From Actomonas sp051209155 (GTDB lineage Bacteria; Verrucomicrobiota; Verrucomicrobiia; Opitutales; Opitutaceae): a stretch of 64,000 bases of DNA. The position numbers and the translations under genes are program-made. Where the stretch lies: NCBI GenBank assembly GCA_051209155.1, contig JBPJGB010000006.1; one strand, given 5' to 3'. The notes under the pieces are model-generated. The model was not told the DNA's origin. It did no database searches and saw nothing but the letters and a program-made list of their open reading frames with translations. Positions 25,670 through 34,857 of the stretch are shown one piece after another (the stretch's first letter is position 1; each line of letters starts with the position of its first letter).

Positions 25670-26670
25670 AGGGTGTAGGGGAGGGGGAGGACCAGCGGGG
25701 TGTCGCCCGCAGCACCGCTTTGCCGAATGATGCGGATCGGGGTGCCCGCTTGAATCACGACGTTGTCGCGATTGGTGGTGTCACCCGGGGTGCGTTGCCA
25801 GTGGGTGCCGTTGTGGAAGTAGGTCACCCAAGAGGCGCCGGCGGCGACCTGTAGGAAGTCCACCGCGAGGAGGTTGGTGTCGGCGACCCAGCCGGCGAGG
25901 TGATCCTGCAACGCAAGGTCGCCGAGGGAAATGGTCACCGGAAAGCCGGTGTGCGTGTAGGTGTTGCCCGTGTTGGCCACGGGGGTGTTGGTAGGAGTCA
26001 CCGGGACGGCCCCGACGAGGGTCATGGCGAAGCTGCCCGATTTGCGCACGACGGCGATCATGCCGTTGGGCGGGAGACGGGTGTTGCCGGCGTTGGTGGT
26101 GGAGCCGTCGGTCGATTGCCATTGGCTGTTCGCGGTGCTGTAGAAGTAGCTGACGCGCGCCTGTTCGCCGATGGCGATCACATCGGCGGAGGCGGGGTCC
26201 TCGCCGCCTTGGAATGTGTCGCTGCCAAACAGGGTGTCGAGCGTGTCGACCGGGAGCAGTTGGTAGGCATCGCCAGCGCTGACGCCGAGGGCGGCGAGGT
26301 CGCGTCCGGTGACGGTGACGGTGTCGGCGGTGTTGGCCGTCACGGCAAGTCGGGCGCCGCTGCCGCTGCCGGAGACCAGCAGCATGTCGTAGGGAAACTC
26401 GGGCTGGGCGAGTGCGGAGTCGGTCCAACCGGCGCCGCTTACCGTCAAGGTGCTGCCATCGACCGCCGCGATGGTTCCGCTGGTTTGTCCACTTGCTGCC
26501 GGACGATCGCTCAGAGTGAGGGCGAGCGGCGTGGTGACCGGCGCCGATGCCGTGCCCCCGTCGATCGTAATCACTTCCACTCCGATGGGCGGGGTGTAGG
26601 CCACCTCGCCCCGGGCAGCCACGGCAGAAATCGCGGCGGTGATGAGTAGACGAATACGAGAAAAAGTCAT
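25666..26670 (-). CDS. Exported TIGR02597-like conserved protein
   Basis: This 334-residue protein has a signal peptide ending near SAVAARGEVA and begins AYTPPIGVEVITI. It resembles the TIGR02597 proteins found in Verrucomicrobia, which are exported, beta-rich and of unknown role. The body alternates short Gly/Thr/Val-rich strands such as VTANTADTVTVTGRDLAALGV and SYFYSTANSQWQSTDGSTTN. The first ATG of the open frame lies in AT-rich promoter DNA, so the internal MTFSRIRL start was chosen. Its partner is the EF-hand-tailed protein, which overlaps it by four bases. Confidence 0.65.
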   Translation of the reverse strand: MTFSRIRLLITAAISAVAARGEVAYTPPIGVEVITIDGGTASAPVTTPLALTLSDRPAASGQTSGTIAAVDGSTLTVSGAGWTDSALAQPEFPYDMLLVSGSGSGARLAVTANTADTVTVTGRDLAALGVSAGDAYQLLPVDTLDTLFGSDTFQGGEDPASADVIAIGEQARVSYFYSTANSQWQSTDGSTTNAGNTRLPPNGMIAVVRKSGSFAMTLVGAVPVTPTNTPVANTGNTYTHTGFPVTISLGDLALQDHLAGWVADTNLLAVDFLQVAAGASWVTYFHNGTHWQRTPGDTTNRDNVVIQAGTPIRIIRQSGAAGDTPLVLPLPYTL

Positions 26671-26822
26671 CACGAACGGAGTCGGGCTAGTGGGGTCGAG
26701 ATCCTGATTCGATGCGTGATTCGGGCAAGCATAGAAAGACCGCTGAATTTGGAGCAATTTTCGTAAAAATAGAATTATCAATAAAATATGATGATATCAA
26801 TTTGCGATTCAGCTCAAAAAGA

Positions 26823-26849
26823 AGCCGCGCTCCGGGTGGGAGCGCGGCT
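26823..26849 (-). terminator. Rho-independent terminator of gnd
   Basis: AGCCGCGCTCC and GGAGCGCGGCT form an 11-base perfect stem. On the minus strand it is followed by TCTTTTTG. It lies 43 bases after the gnd stop. Confidence 0.85.
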
Positions 26850-26891
26850 GAATTGTGAAAGCGATTAATCGTGGAGGACGAACCGCTGGGC

Positions 26892-28394
26892 TTAGGCCTC
26901 GAGTTGCGGGCGGTTCTTCTCCGGCCAGTCGACGTGGTAGAACTTACCGCGGGGTTGGTCCACGCGCTCGTAGGTGTGGGCGCCGAAGTAGTCGCGCTGG
27001 GCTTGGAGCAGGTTGGCCGGGAGGCGGGCGCTGCGGTAGCCGTCGTAGTAGGCCAGGGAGGAGGCAAAGGTCGGGGCAGGGATGCCGTGGGTGGCGGCGA
27101 GGGCGACGACCTTGCGCCAGTTTTCCTGGGCGGCTTGGATGGTCTTGTTGAAGTAGGGATCGAGAAGCAGGTTGGCCAACTTCTTGTCGCGGGCGAAGGC
27201 CTCGGTGATCTTCTGCAGGAAGCCGGCGCGGATGATGCAGCCGCCGCGCCAGATCTGGGCGATCTGACCGAAGTTGAGCTTCCAGTCATACTCCTTCTGG
27301 GCTTCGCGCATGAGCTGGAAGCCCTGGGCGTAGGAGCAGATCTTGGAGCAGTAGAGGGCGTCGCGGATGGCTTCGATGAGGGCCTTCTTGGAGCCCTTGT
27401 ATTTGGCCTTCGGGCCCTTGAGCTTCTTGGACGCGGCGACGCGCTCTTCCTTGATGGCGGAGAGGCAGCGCGAGAAGACGGACTCGGCGATGGTCGGGGC
27501 GGCGACACCCATGTCGAGGGCGTTGACGCTGGTCCACTTGCCCGTGCCTTTCTGGCCGGCGGTGTCGAGCACGACGTCGACGAAGGCCTTGCGGGAGGCC
27601 GGGTCTTTCTGGCCGAGGATGTCGGCGGTGATCTCGATGAGGAAGGAGTCGAGGTTGCCGCGGTTCCACTCGGCGAAGATCTCGCCCATTTCCTTGGCCT
27701 TGAGGCCGAGCAGGCCCTGCATGAGGTCGTAGGCCTCACAGATCATCTGCATGTCGCCATACTCGATGCCGTTGTGGACCATCTTCACGTAGTGGCCGGC
27801 GCCGTTCTCGCCGATGTAGGCGGTGCAGGGCACACCGCCCTTGACGGGCTTGCCGGGGGCGGCGCCTTCGAGGGGCTTGCCGGTGGTCTTGTCGACCTTG
27901 GCGGCGATGGCTTTCCAAATGGGGGCGAGTTCCTTGAACGCCGCCTTGTCGCCGCCCGGCATGAGAGATGGGCCGAAGCGGGCGCCTTCTTCACCGCCGG
28001 ATACACCGGAGCCGATGAAGCGCAGGCTCTTGGCTTTGAGGTCCTTTTCGCGGCGGATGGTGTCGGTCCACAGCGCGTTGCCGCCGTCGATGATGATGTC
28101 GTTCTTGTCGAGCAGCGGGATGAGTCCATCGATCACGGCGTCGGTCGCACGACCGGCCTGCACGAGGATGATGATCTTGCGCGGCTTGGCCAAGGAGGCG
28201 ACGAAGGCCTCCAAGGTCTCGGTGCCGACGAGGCCGCCGGGCGTGTCCGGGTTGGCGGCGACGAACGCTTCGGTTTTCGAGGCCGTCCGATTGTAGACGG
28301 AGATCTGGAAACCGTGGTCGGCGATGTTGAGGGCGAGATTCTGACCCATCACGGCGAGGCCGATGAGTCCGATGTCAGAGTGTTCTTTGGGCAT
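26892..28394 (-). CDS. gnd: 6-phosphogluconate dehydrogenase, decarboxylating
   Basis: This 500-residue cytosolic enzyme converts 6-phosphogluconate to ribulose 5-phosphate, making NADPH and CO2. The N-terminal Rossmann motif reads GLIGLAVMGQNLALNIADHG. The substrate site shows GSGVSGGEEGARFGPSLMPGG and HNGIEYGDMQ, including the conserved His and Lys residues of the family. The C-terminal part (AQRDYFGAHTYERVD) is complete. The start MPKEHSD was preferred over a shorter upstream extension. It stands as a single gene with its own terminator. Confidence 0.97.
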   Translation of the reverse strand: MPKEHSDIGLIGLAVMGQNLALNIADHGFQISVYNRTASKTEAFVAANPDTPGGLVGTETLEAFVASLAKPRKIIILVQAGRATDAVIDGLIPLLDKNDIIIDGGNALWTDTIRREKDLKAKSLRFIGSGVSGGEEGARFGPSLMPGGDKAAFKELAPIWKAIAAKVDKTTGKPLEGAAPGKPVKGGVPCTAYIGENGAGHYVKMVHNGIEYGDMQMICEAYDLMQGLLGLKAKEMGEIFAEWNRGNLDSFLIEITADILGQKDPASRKAFVDVVLDTAGQKGTGKWTSVNALDMGVAAPTIAESVFSRCLSAIKEERVAASKKLKGPKAKYKGSKKALIEAIRDALYCSKICSYAQGFQLMREAQKEYDWKLNFGQIAQIWRGGCIIRAGFLQKITEAFARDKKLANLLLDPYFNKTIQAAQENWRKVVALAATHGIPAPTFASSLAYYDGYRSARLPANLLQAQRDYFGAHTYERVDQPRGKFYHVDWPEKNRPQLEA

Positions 28395-28530
28395 ACGCGA
28401 AGGGCCAACGTGCAATATTTCGCGGGGTGTGGCTATCGCGAAATCCGCACCGCGATTGATAAAACGCGCAAGCAGCAGGGCGCCTCATCATAACCATGAA
28501 TCGCCCGCCGCCTGCGACCGCTGCGCAGGG

Positions 28531-28800
28531 CTAGCGGCTGTTGGCGTATTGGTTTTTGGTCGGCAGGAACTGCGCGAGGATCTCGACAAACGGCGTGAGC
28601 ACGCGGGGCTCATTCCTCTCGTAGATCCATTGAAAGCCGACCGTGCTCACGAAGAGAAACACCAGCAGGCTGAGCACGTAGCGGTTCATCTGCGCGGCGT
28701 GGCGCACCAGCACGAGCGCCAGGATACCCCCCAGAATGATCAACAGCACGTTGATCCAAAAACGCTGCGGCACATCCTGCAGCTTTTCGAGAGTGGTCAT
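28531..28800 (-). CDS. Small two-helix membrane protein, hypothetical
   Basis: This 89-residue protein has two membrane helices, FWINVLLIILGGILALVLV and YVLSLLVFLFVSTVGFQWIY, separated by a short basic turn. The start at MTTLEKLQ is the most likely; another ATG lies 15 bases upstream. I do not recognise the family. It is divergent from the kinase-like gene and stands alone otherwise. Confidence 0.65.
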   Translation of the reverse strand: MTTLEKLQDVPQRFWINVLLIILGGILALVLVRHAAQMNRYVLSLLVFLFVSTVGFQWIYERNEPRVLTPFVEILAQFLPTKNQYANSR

Positions 28801-28947
28801 GGCCAGCAAGAGCATGGGTAGGTTTTTATAGGGAATAGACCTCCGCCTGAACAGGGCAATGGAGCGTTTAGGGAAAGTTTGACCAATTATTTGCTGATCG
28901 GTTCGGGCATTGCGCGCGGTCGGCTGCGAAACCAAGGTGGCGGTCTC

Positions 28948-30009
28948 ATGCAAGACGAGCGCCCGCAGATGAAGAAACCGAGTTTTCCGGTGTCGGATCG
29001 ATTGCGGGACTATCTGCGCAACTACCGGCGCGAGCGCAAGCTGCCGGTGAGTTACGAGCGGCTGCTGGCTTTTGAGGAGTCCTGCCCTCTGCCGGACTCC
29101 CGGGGCGAGCCGACCCTATGGGACAGCGTGATCTACAGCCGCCTGGAGATGGGGCCGCTGCACGATGACTTGAAACGGGTTTACGCGCTGCTGCGCACCG
29201 ACGGCGACATGTCGGTGATGCAGCACCTTTATGTGGATCGCATCGATTACTGTTCTTTCGGCAACTCGGCGCCGTTTCGCATCCGCATTGTCAATGCCTT
29301 CAACGACAACGCCGACTACTTTTACATCAAACGTGGAGACGCCTCGCGGGTTTACGGTCTCGAGCTTGAGCATCTGCTCTCGCCGAATCGCATGAACTAT
29401 TTCACCAGCGGCGGCACCTTGGTGGAGGAGCACGTGGCGGGGGTGCCTGGGGACGTGTTTACGACCAAGTGGCTGGTCGGCCGCGACCTCAAGCCGGTGC
29501 GCGTGGCGAAGGAGTTGGTGAAGTTCAACGAGCGCTGCTTTGTGCGTTTGCTCGGCGATATGCGCGCCTACAACTGGGTGGCGGTGGTGACGCCGGACTT
29601 CGAGAGCTCGCAGTTGCGCATCCGCGCGATGGATTTCGATCAGCAGAGCTACGAAGGGCGCATGAACTTCTACCGTCCGCAGTTTTTTAAGGAGAACCGC
29701 GAGCTCGCCATGTTTTGCATGAAGCACCTGCGGGTGGAGACGGCGCAGCAATACCAGCGGGAGGAACACGTCGCCATCCTGCACCGCGCCGCCATCACCG
29801 AGGCGAAGTTGGGTGAGTTGCTCGCCGCCATGATGTCGGATCGCATCGCGCCGGACGACCACGTGAAGGAGTTGCGCGAGGGCCTGGCCGATTATTTCAA
29901 GCGCGACGCCTACCTGAGCTGTGTGTGCATGGGCGAGCTTGTGCGCGAGAATCTGGAATCGATCCGCCTCGAGGTCAGCGCGCCGACGCCATTGGTGCGG
30001 TCGCCATAG
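28948..30009 (+). CDS. Conserved protein with possible kinase-like catalytic motifs
   Basis: This 353-residue soluble protein has no family I recognise from memory. It contains LGDMRAYNWVAVV and, about 20 residues on, IRAMDFDQQSY. These resemble the D-x5-N catalytic loop and DFD metal-binding motif of the protein-kinase-like fold. Upstream, DYFYIKRGD could supply the ATP-binding Lys, and LVEEHVAGVPGD resembles the hinge that follows. The call is inference from spacing. The ATG giving MQDERPQ has an AAGGTGG ribosome site at 28934-28940. It is monocistronic and divergent from the small membrane protein. Confidence 0.55.
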   Translation: MQDERPQMKKPSFPVSDRLRDYLRNYRRERKLPVSYERLLAFEESCPLPDSRGEPTLWDSVIYSRLEMGPLHDDLKRVYALLRTDGDMSVMQHLYVDRIDYCSFGNSAPFRIRIVNAFNDNADYFYIKRGDASRVYGLELEHLLSPNRMNYFTSGGTLVEEHVAGVPGDVFTTKWLVGRDLKPVRVAKELVKFNERCFVRLLGDMRAYNWVAVVTPDFESSQLRIRAMDFDQQSYEGRMNFYRPQFFKENRELAMFCMKHLRVETAQQYQREEHVAILHRAAITEAKLGELLAAMMSDRIAPDDHVKELREGLADYFKRDAYLSCVCMGELVRENLESIRLEVSAPTPLVRSP

Positions 30010-30163
30010 CGCGGGTGCTCAACCGGCGGGGTCGAACTTAAGTGGGCGCTTGAGCCACCCCCGGACCTTCTCGCCGTTCTTTTTGGCCGGGCGAAAACGC
30101 GCTCGATTGAAGCGCGTCGATGGGAAGGCTCGGTGCGGGCGTGTTTGGACTTTGGATACAAAA

Positions 30164-30191
30164 ATCGCGGCCACCGCAAAGGGGCCGCGAT
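30164..30191 (-). terminator. Rho-independent terminator of the TonB-like gene
   Basis: ATCGCGGCC and GGCCGCGAT form a nine-base perfect stem. On the minus strand it is followed by TTTTTG, 36 bases after the stop of the gene at 30228. Confidence 0.85.
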
Positions 30192-30227
30192 CGACAGGAG
30201 AGAGTGGGGCGGCGCCCCGATCGACGC

Positions 30228-30587
30228 TCAACTGGCCGGGGAGAACTTCACCGGCAGGCGCAGCCGGGTCGTGACCGGCTGACCGGATATCTTGCCCGGG
30301 CGGAACCGCCAGGCCTTGACGGCGGCGAGGGTCGGCGCCTCGAAGTCGGCCAGCGTGGATTTCACCACGATCACATCGTCGACGGCACCTTGGTCGTTGA
30401 TGACGACGTCGAGCAGCACCATGCCGCTGACGTTGTCCTGCTTCAGCTGGACCGGGTATTCGGGCGGCGGCGTGCGCAGCGGTTGCGGGTTTTCATCCAC
30501 CTTGGTGTGGATCGTCGGCTCCGCCGTGAGGACGGTGCCGAGACTGAACAAGGCGATGGTGAGGAGATTTCGACAGAACGATTGCAT
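30228..30587 (-). CDS. TonB C-terminal domain protein, exported
   Basis: This 119-residue protein has a short signal-like N terminus (LLTIALFSLGTVLTAE) and one TonB C-terminal domain: PPPEYPVQLKQDNVSGMVLL, VIVVKSTLADFEAPTLAAVK and AWRFRPGKISGQPV. TonB proteins pass energy to outer-membrane receptors. This one lacks the long Pro-rich spacer, and its N-terminal helix may be cleaved, so a periplasmic TonB-fold protein is as likely as a true energy transducer. No ExbB/ExbD genes are in the window. Confidence 0.8.
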   Translation of the reverse strand: MQSFCRNLLTIALFSLGTVLTAEPTIHTKVDENPQPLRTPPPEYPVQLKQDNVSGMVLLDVVINDQGAVDDVIVVKSTLADFEAPTLAAVKAWRFRPGKISGQPVTTRLRLPVKFSPAS

Positions 30588-30722
30588 GTCGTGGCCGAAA
30601 TTCGGCCGGTTGGGACGGGGCTTGAGGCGATCGCGCGCCCGGTCATGGTCTAACAAAGGACCGGGTGATGTTTCCGGGCCACCTGGGTAGTGCCCTCCCG
30701 GATACCCGGGAAAAAAGCCGGA

Positions 30723-31172
30723 TCAGGCTGGGGGGGCGCCGTCGGCGAAGTCGCCGCGGGTGGCGCAGTTGATCCAGGCGGTGGCGCCGCTGGAGTAGTG
30801 TTCCTTTTTCCAGATCGGCACGCGGGCTTTCAGTTCATCGATGATGAAACGGCAGGCGTCGAAGGCCGGGCCACGGTGGGCGGCGGCGACGCCAACCCAG
30901 ACGGCGATGTCGCCGATCTGCAGGTGGCCGACACGGTGCACGGCGTCGATGGCGAGCAAAGGGAAGCGCTCCCGGGCCTCGGCGAGGACGCGTTCGCCCT
31001 CGCGTTCGGCGAGTTCGGCGAAGGCCTCGTATTCGAGCGAGTCGACGGGTTGGCCCTCGTTGTGATTGCGCACGCGGCCCTCAAAGATCGCGCAGGCGCC
31101 GGCCTGCGGGTGGTCCACCCCGGCGGCGAGCGCGGCGGGATCGATCGGGGTGTCGCTGATCTTGAACGGCAT
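30723..31172 (-). CDS. moaE: Molybdopterin synthase catalytic subunit MoaE
   Basis: This 149-residue subunit joins with MoaD to insert the dithiolene sulfurs of molybdopterin. Family marks are FEGRVRNHNEGQPVDSLEYEA, VHRVGHLQIGDIAVWVGV, HRGPAFDACRFIIDELK and VPIWKKEHY, which holds the catalytic Lys. The start MPFKISDTPID is the family start. It lies downstream of the big Ig-domain gene, 34 bases away, rather than beside moaD, so the Moco cluster is interrupted here. Confidence 0.95.
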   Translation of the reverse strand: MPFKISDTPIDPAALAAGVDHPQAGACAIFEGRVRNHNEGQPVDSLEYEAFAELAEREGERVLAEARERFPLLAIDAVHRVGHLQIGDIAVWVGVAAAHRGPAFDACRFIIDELKARVPIWKKEHYSSGATAWINCATRGDFADGAPPA

Positions 31173-31206
31173 GGGTGCAGACCGTGGCGCAGGTTGAGCG
31201 CTTTGT

Positions 31207-34200
31207 CTACTCGCCCGCACCCGGCGCGAAGCCATCGGCGGTGGTGGCGTCGGGGTGGTAGGCGCCGGTGCGGGTGGTGCCGCTGCGGGTGTTGTAGAGC
31301 TCGATGACGCGGAGCAGTTCGGAGAGGTCGATGCGGCCGTCTCCCGATGTATCGGAGGAGTGGAGACGGTGGGGGCGTGCGGTGGCTTCGGGCGCGGCGA
31401 GGAAGCGATCCTGGGCGTCGATCGCGTAGCGACCGGTGCGCTGCGAGCCGGTGCGGGTGTTGTAGAGTTCGATGAGTCCGAGTAATTCGCTGAGGTCGAT
31501 CTGGCCGTCGCCGTCGGTGTCGGCCGAGTGTTGGGCGCGGCGTTGGCGAATGATCAGCGGGTCGGGCGTGGCGAGGGTGTCGGTGCTGGCGGTTTCGGTG
31601 GTGATCAAGGAGACCATGCTGGTGAATTCGAGCCAGGAGCTGAGTTCGGTCGAGGTATCGAGCGTGGTGGTGAAGGAGAAGGGGCTCGGTGGCACCTGGG
31701 TCCACGTCCATTGGGCGAGGTCGGTGGCGCCAATGGCGGTGGCCTCGGCCCCGGCGGTTTCGCGGGCGGCGAGCGTGGTGCCGGCGGGGAGGAGGGTGTC
31801 CCAGGTGAGCGCCGAGAGTTCGCCGACGTAAGCGACGGTGTTGAGGATCGTCACGGGTTCGCCGGGCGTGAAAGCGTGGCCGATGGCGTGTTGGGTGAAG
31901 CGCAGGGTTTGTCCGGCGGGCAGGATGATGAGCGGCGCAGGGTTGGTGCGCAGCGTGGTCGACATGATTTGGGCGGCGAAATGGTAGTCGCCGGCATCGG
32001 CGCTTGTGACGTTCTCCAGGATAAGCGTTTCGCTGTTGGCCCCGGGGATGGGCACGCCGTCCCGATACCATTGTAGCGTGTAGAAGGGACTGCGGCCTTC
32101 GAACTTGGCGGTGAAGGTGGCGGTGGTGCCGGCTGCCGCCGTGATCGGTTGCGGCACGAGGGAGAAGAAGTAGTCGCGATCGGTTTCAACGATGAGCTCC
32201 GCCGCGCGGGTGCGGATTCCGCCCAGCTCATTGGACACGATCACGCTGTAGGCGGGGGAGTTGCCCAGCCCGACATCGGTGAGGGTGAGAGTGGGGGAGT
32301 CCGCGCCGACGGTGACCCCGAGTCCGTCCAGCCAACGGTAGCTGAGCGGGAACGGACTGGTGGCCTCGACGGTAAAGGTGACCGTGCCGCCGACGGGAGC
32401 GGATTGGTCCTCCGGCTCGCGCGTGATCTCGATTTGAAGATCGATGCCGATCTCAAGCACGGCAGGCTTGGAGTGCACGGTGCCGGTGTCCGAGATGGCG
32501 TCGACCCAGTAGACGCCACGTTGGGCGAAGCCGACCGAGGGGATCGTCAGACTGGTGGTGGTCTCACCGGCGATGGGGCTGCCCTGGTGATACCACTGGT
32601 AGCTTACGGGGGAGCCATTGGGGGAGGCCGCGGCGGTGAAGGTCGCGCTCTCGCCGGCGGCGACCAGCTGCCGCCGTTGCGGGTGTGCGGTGAAGATGGG
32701 CTGGCCGGGCACGTTGCGAATCTCGAGCGTGGTCGGGCGGCCCACCGTCACGCCGCCGCCGTGGGTGAGCTCGACGTGGTAGGTGCCGGCGTCGATGCCG
32801 TGGAGGGCGGTGAGGTAGAGCCGCTCACTGTCGGCGTTGGCGATGGGTTCGCCGTCCTTGAACCATTGATACGTCGCGTCGGTGTAGTTGCGGTGCAGCA
32901 GGTAAATTTGCAGGGAGGCGCTGTTGGTGCCGGCGGGCAGGGAGAGGTCGTTGGCTTCGCGGCTGATGATGACGGGCAGGATCGCCGTGCTGTAACTTAC
33001 GGGCGGGCTCTCGGTGCTGCCCCAGCGATTGGTGGCGAGGAGGGTGATCACGTCACTGTCGTTTCGCTCGCGGCGACGCAGGTTGGTGCGGGATATGGGT
33101 TCGCCGTTGAGGAGCCACTGGTAGGAGATCGGCTTTTCACCCTGCGCGCCGAGGTCAGCGTTGTTGATCGCGATGGTGGAGGATGCGATCGAGTCCTCGA
33201 TGAAATAAGGAATTTCGCCGGCGGCGGCAAGGTCGACGCGGATGGGGGCGCTGGTTTCCGTCGCCCATGGGGTGCTGACGCGCACGGTGTAGTGCCCGAG
33301 CTGCGAGCGGTCGAAGTCGGGCACGTGCAACTCGGCCTGGGTGGCGCCGGCGAGCAACTGGCCTTCGTGGAACCATTGGAAAGTGCGTTGCGGGTAGGGC
33401 GGGGTGTTGACCTGCAGGGTGAACGAACCGGTGCTGGAGACGGTCTGGCTTGGGCTCGTGCTGAGGATGAGCGGTGGGACGGGGGCCGCGTCGTCAATGA
33501 CCTCAACCCGGCAGGTGCCGCTGAGGGCGGTGCCGGCTTCGTTGGTGAATTGGATTTGGTAGACGCCGGCGTCGTCGGCCGTGATGGCCCGGTAGGCGAG
33601 GTTGTGCTCCCAGATCGGACCTTCCTGCGCGACGCCGTCCTTGATGATCGCGGTGGTGCCGGGGCGGTTGGCCTCCACCATGCCGACCACGCCAGCAAAG
33701 GACTCGCCGACGCGGAGTTTGATTTGCGCGGGAGGATGAGTGGAAAAGTAGGGTGGCCGCGCCGGGGCCAGGCGGATCTCGGCGGGCGCGGAGGTGGCGG
33801 TGGCGGTGCCGTTGGTGACCTCGAAGTGGTAGGTGCCGAGGTCAGACTCGTCGTCGATGCGGAGGTAGAGGTCGGTGACGCGTGAAGCGTCTCTGATGAG
33901 CTCGCCGTTGCGATACCACGTGTAGTAGAGCAGGGCCCCTCCGGCGGCGCCGCCGCGCAGGGAGAAGGTGTCGCCGTAGTCAACCTGTCGGCCGGTCGGT
34001 TGGGTGATGATTTCCACCGTGTCGGCCTCCAGGACGATGCCGGCGGCGGTGTGCGACGTGGCGGTGCCATCGGCGTTCGTGACCACAACGTGGTAGCTGC
34101 CGGAGTCGCCCGGGGTGACGGCAGAGAGGCTGAGGCTGCGGTTGGTTTGACCTGGCAAGGATTCGTTGTCCTTGAACCATTGATACGTCGCGCCGGTGTA

Positions 34201-34356
34201 GTGCTCCAAGCTGACGGAATTGGAGATGTTCTGTCCCGCGTAGGCCCGCCAGAAGTGCGGGTGCAAGGTGATGACCGGAACCTCAGCCGAAGCGACGACC
34301 GCTCCGAATAAGGTGAAGGCAAAGGCGAGCCGACACGATGAAAGCGGCGTGCTCAT
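31207..34356 (-). CDS. Large exported Ig-like repeat protein with EF-hand-like tail
   Basis: This 1049-residue protein has a signal peptide (LAFAFTLFGAVVASAE) and about nine Ig-like units. Each is marked by a (Y/F)QW(F/Y/L)xxG core such as ATYQWFKDNE, FQWFHEGQLLAG, YQWYHQGSPIAG and LQWYRDGVPIPG, and ends with GxYxVxxSN. A DUF11-like beta region (LTWDTLLPAGTTL) precedes the tail. Two EF-hand-like units (DTDGDGQIDLSELL, DTSGDGRIDLSELL) with IELYN-x-R-x-G close it, as in the protein at 24764. It is probably surface-bound. It sits between moaD and moaE on the same strand, yet has its own 258-base upstream region. Confidence 0.85.
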   Translation of the reverse strand: MSTPLSSCRLAFAFTLFGAVVASAEVPVITLHPHFWRAYAGQNISNSVSLEHYTGATYQWFKDNESLPGQTNRSLSLSAVTPGDSGSYHVVVTNADGTATSHTAAGIVLEADTVEIITQPTGRQVDYGDTFSLRGGAAGGALLYYTWYRNGELIRDASRVTDLYLRIDDESDLGTYHFEVTNGTATATSAPAEIRLAPARPPYFSTHPPAQIKLRVGESFAGVVGMVEANRPGTTAIIKDGVAQEGPIWEHNLAYRAITADDAGVYQIQFTNEAGTALSGTCRVEVIDDAAPVPPLILSTSPSQTVSSTGSFTLQVNTPPYPQRTFQWFHEGQLLAGATQAELHVPDFDRSQLGHYTVRVSTPWATETSAPIRVDLAAAGEIPYFIEDSIASSTIAINNADLGAQGEKPISYQWLLNGEPISRTNLRRRERNDSDVITLLATNRWGSTESPPVSYSTAILPVIISREANDLSLPAGTNSASLQIYLLHRNYTDATYQWFKDGEPIANADSERLYLTALHGIDAGTYHVELTHGGGVTVGRPTTLEIRNVPGQPIFTAHPQRRQLVAAGESATFTAAASPNGSPVSYQWYHQGSPIAGETTTSLTIPSVGFAQRGVYWVDAISDTGTVHSKPAVLEIGIDLQIEITREPEDQSAPVGGTVTFTVEATSPFPLSYRWLDGLGVTVGADSPTLTLTDVGLGNSPAYSVIVSNELGGIRTRAAELIVETDRDYFFSLVPQPITAAAGTTATFTAKFEGRSPFYTLQWYRDGVPIPGANSETLILENVTSADAGDYHFAAQIMSTTLRTNPAPLIILPAGQTLRFTQHAIGHAFTPGEPVTILNTVAYVGELSALTWDTLLPAGTTLAARETAGAEATAIGATDLAQWTWTQVPPSPFSFTTTLDTSTELSSWLEFTSMVSLITTETASTDTLATPDPLIIRQRRAQHSADTDGDGQIDLSELLGLIELYNTRTGSQRTGRYAIDAQDRFLAAPEATARPHRLHSSDTSGDGRIDLSELLRVIELYNTRSGTTRTGAYHPDATTADGFAPGAGE

Positions 34357-34614
34357 GTTCACGAAACACCCGGGGTGAAGCCCTTGGCACACCTGTTCCG
34401 CCGCCCTTTGCGAATAGCGTGACCCCGCTCAAACCAAGTGGTCAAAGTCGGGATCATCCTGAGGGCCAGTCGGATGATGAACGGGCCGGGGGGTAGCATT
34501 TAGGAGCCCAAAGGATTTCACATTTTGGGGCGCTTCGGCAAGAGCGCGATTGGCGGGCAGGTGCGTTTCATTGCCCGCTAGTGAGGACTGCTGGCCAACC
34601 CGGATTCGTGTTTT

Positions 34615-34857
34615 TCACCCGCCGGCCACTGGCGGAATGAAGACCACTTCGTCGCCGTCGTTCAGCGGAGCGGGCCAGGGGGCGAAGTCGCCGTTGAGGG
34701 CGGCGCGGAGGCGGTCGACGGGGAGGGTGAAGGCGTGCGCCGCCGCGAGTTCGGTGTAGAGCGTGGCGGCGTCAGGGGCGGCGGTCTGTAGGGTTTCCTC
34801 GGATACGCCGCGCTGTTCGCGCAGGATGGCGAAGTAGCGCACTTTGATCGTTTTCAT
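34615..34857 (-). CDS. moaD: Molybdopterin synthase sulfur carrier MoaD
   Basis: This 80-residue ubiquitin-fold protein carries sulfur as a C-terminal thiocarboxylate. It ends VVFIPPVAGG, with the required Gly-Gly, and starts KVRYFAILREQRG, as expected for MoaD. LNGDFAPWPAPLNDGDEV is the typical penultimate region. Its start overlaps the moaC stop by four bases (ATGA). A hairpin GCGGGCA/TGCCCGC lies about 40 bases downstream, without a T-run. Confidence 0.93.
   Translation of the reverse strand: MKTIKVRYFAILREQRGVSEETLQTAAPDAATLYTELAAAHAFTLPVDRLRAALNGDFAPWPAPLNDGDEVVFIPPVAGG

Noticed and set aside
26871..28493. Long + strand frame over gnd
   Set aside because: The - frame is a full-length 6-phosphogluconate dehydrogenase.
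34357..34614. Possible riboswitch upstream of the Ig-domain gene
   Set aside because: No GEMM or Moco-like conserved motif was found; only short stems such as GCGGGCA/TGCCCGC are present.
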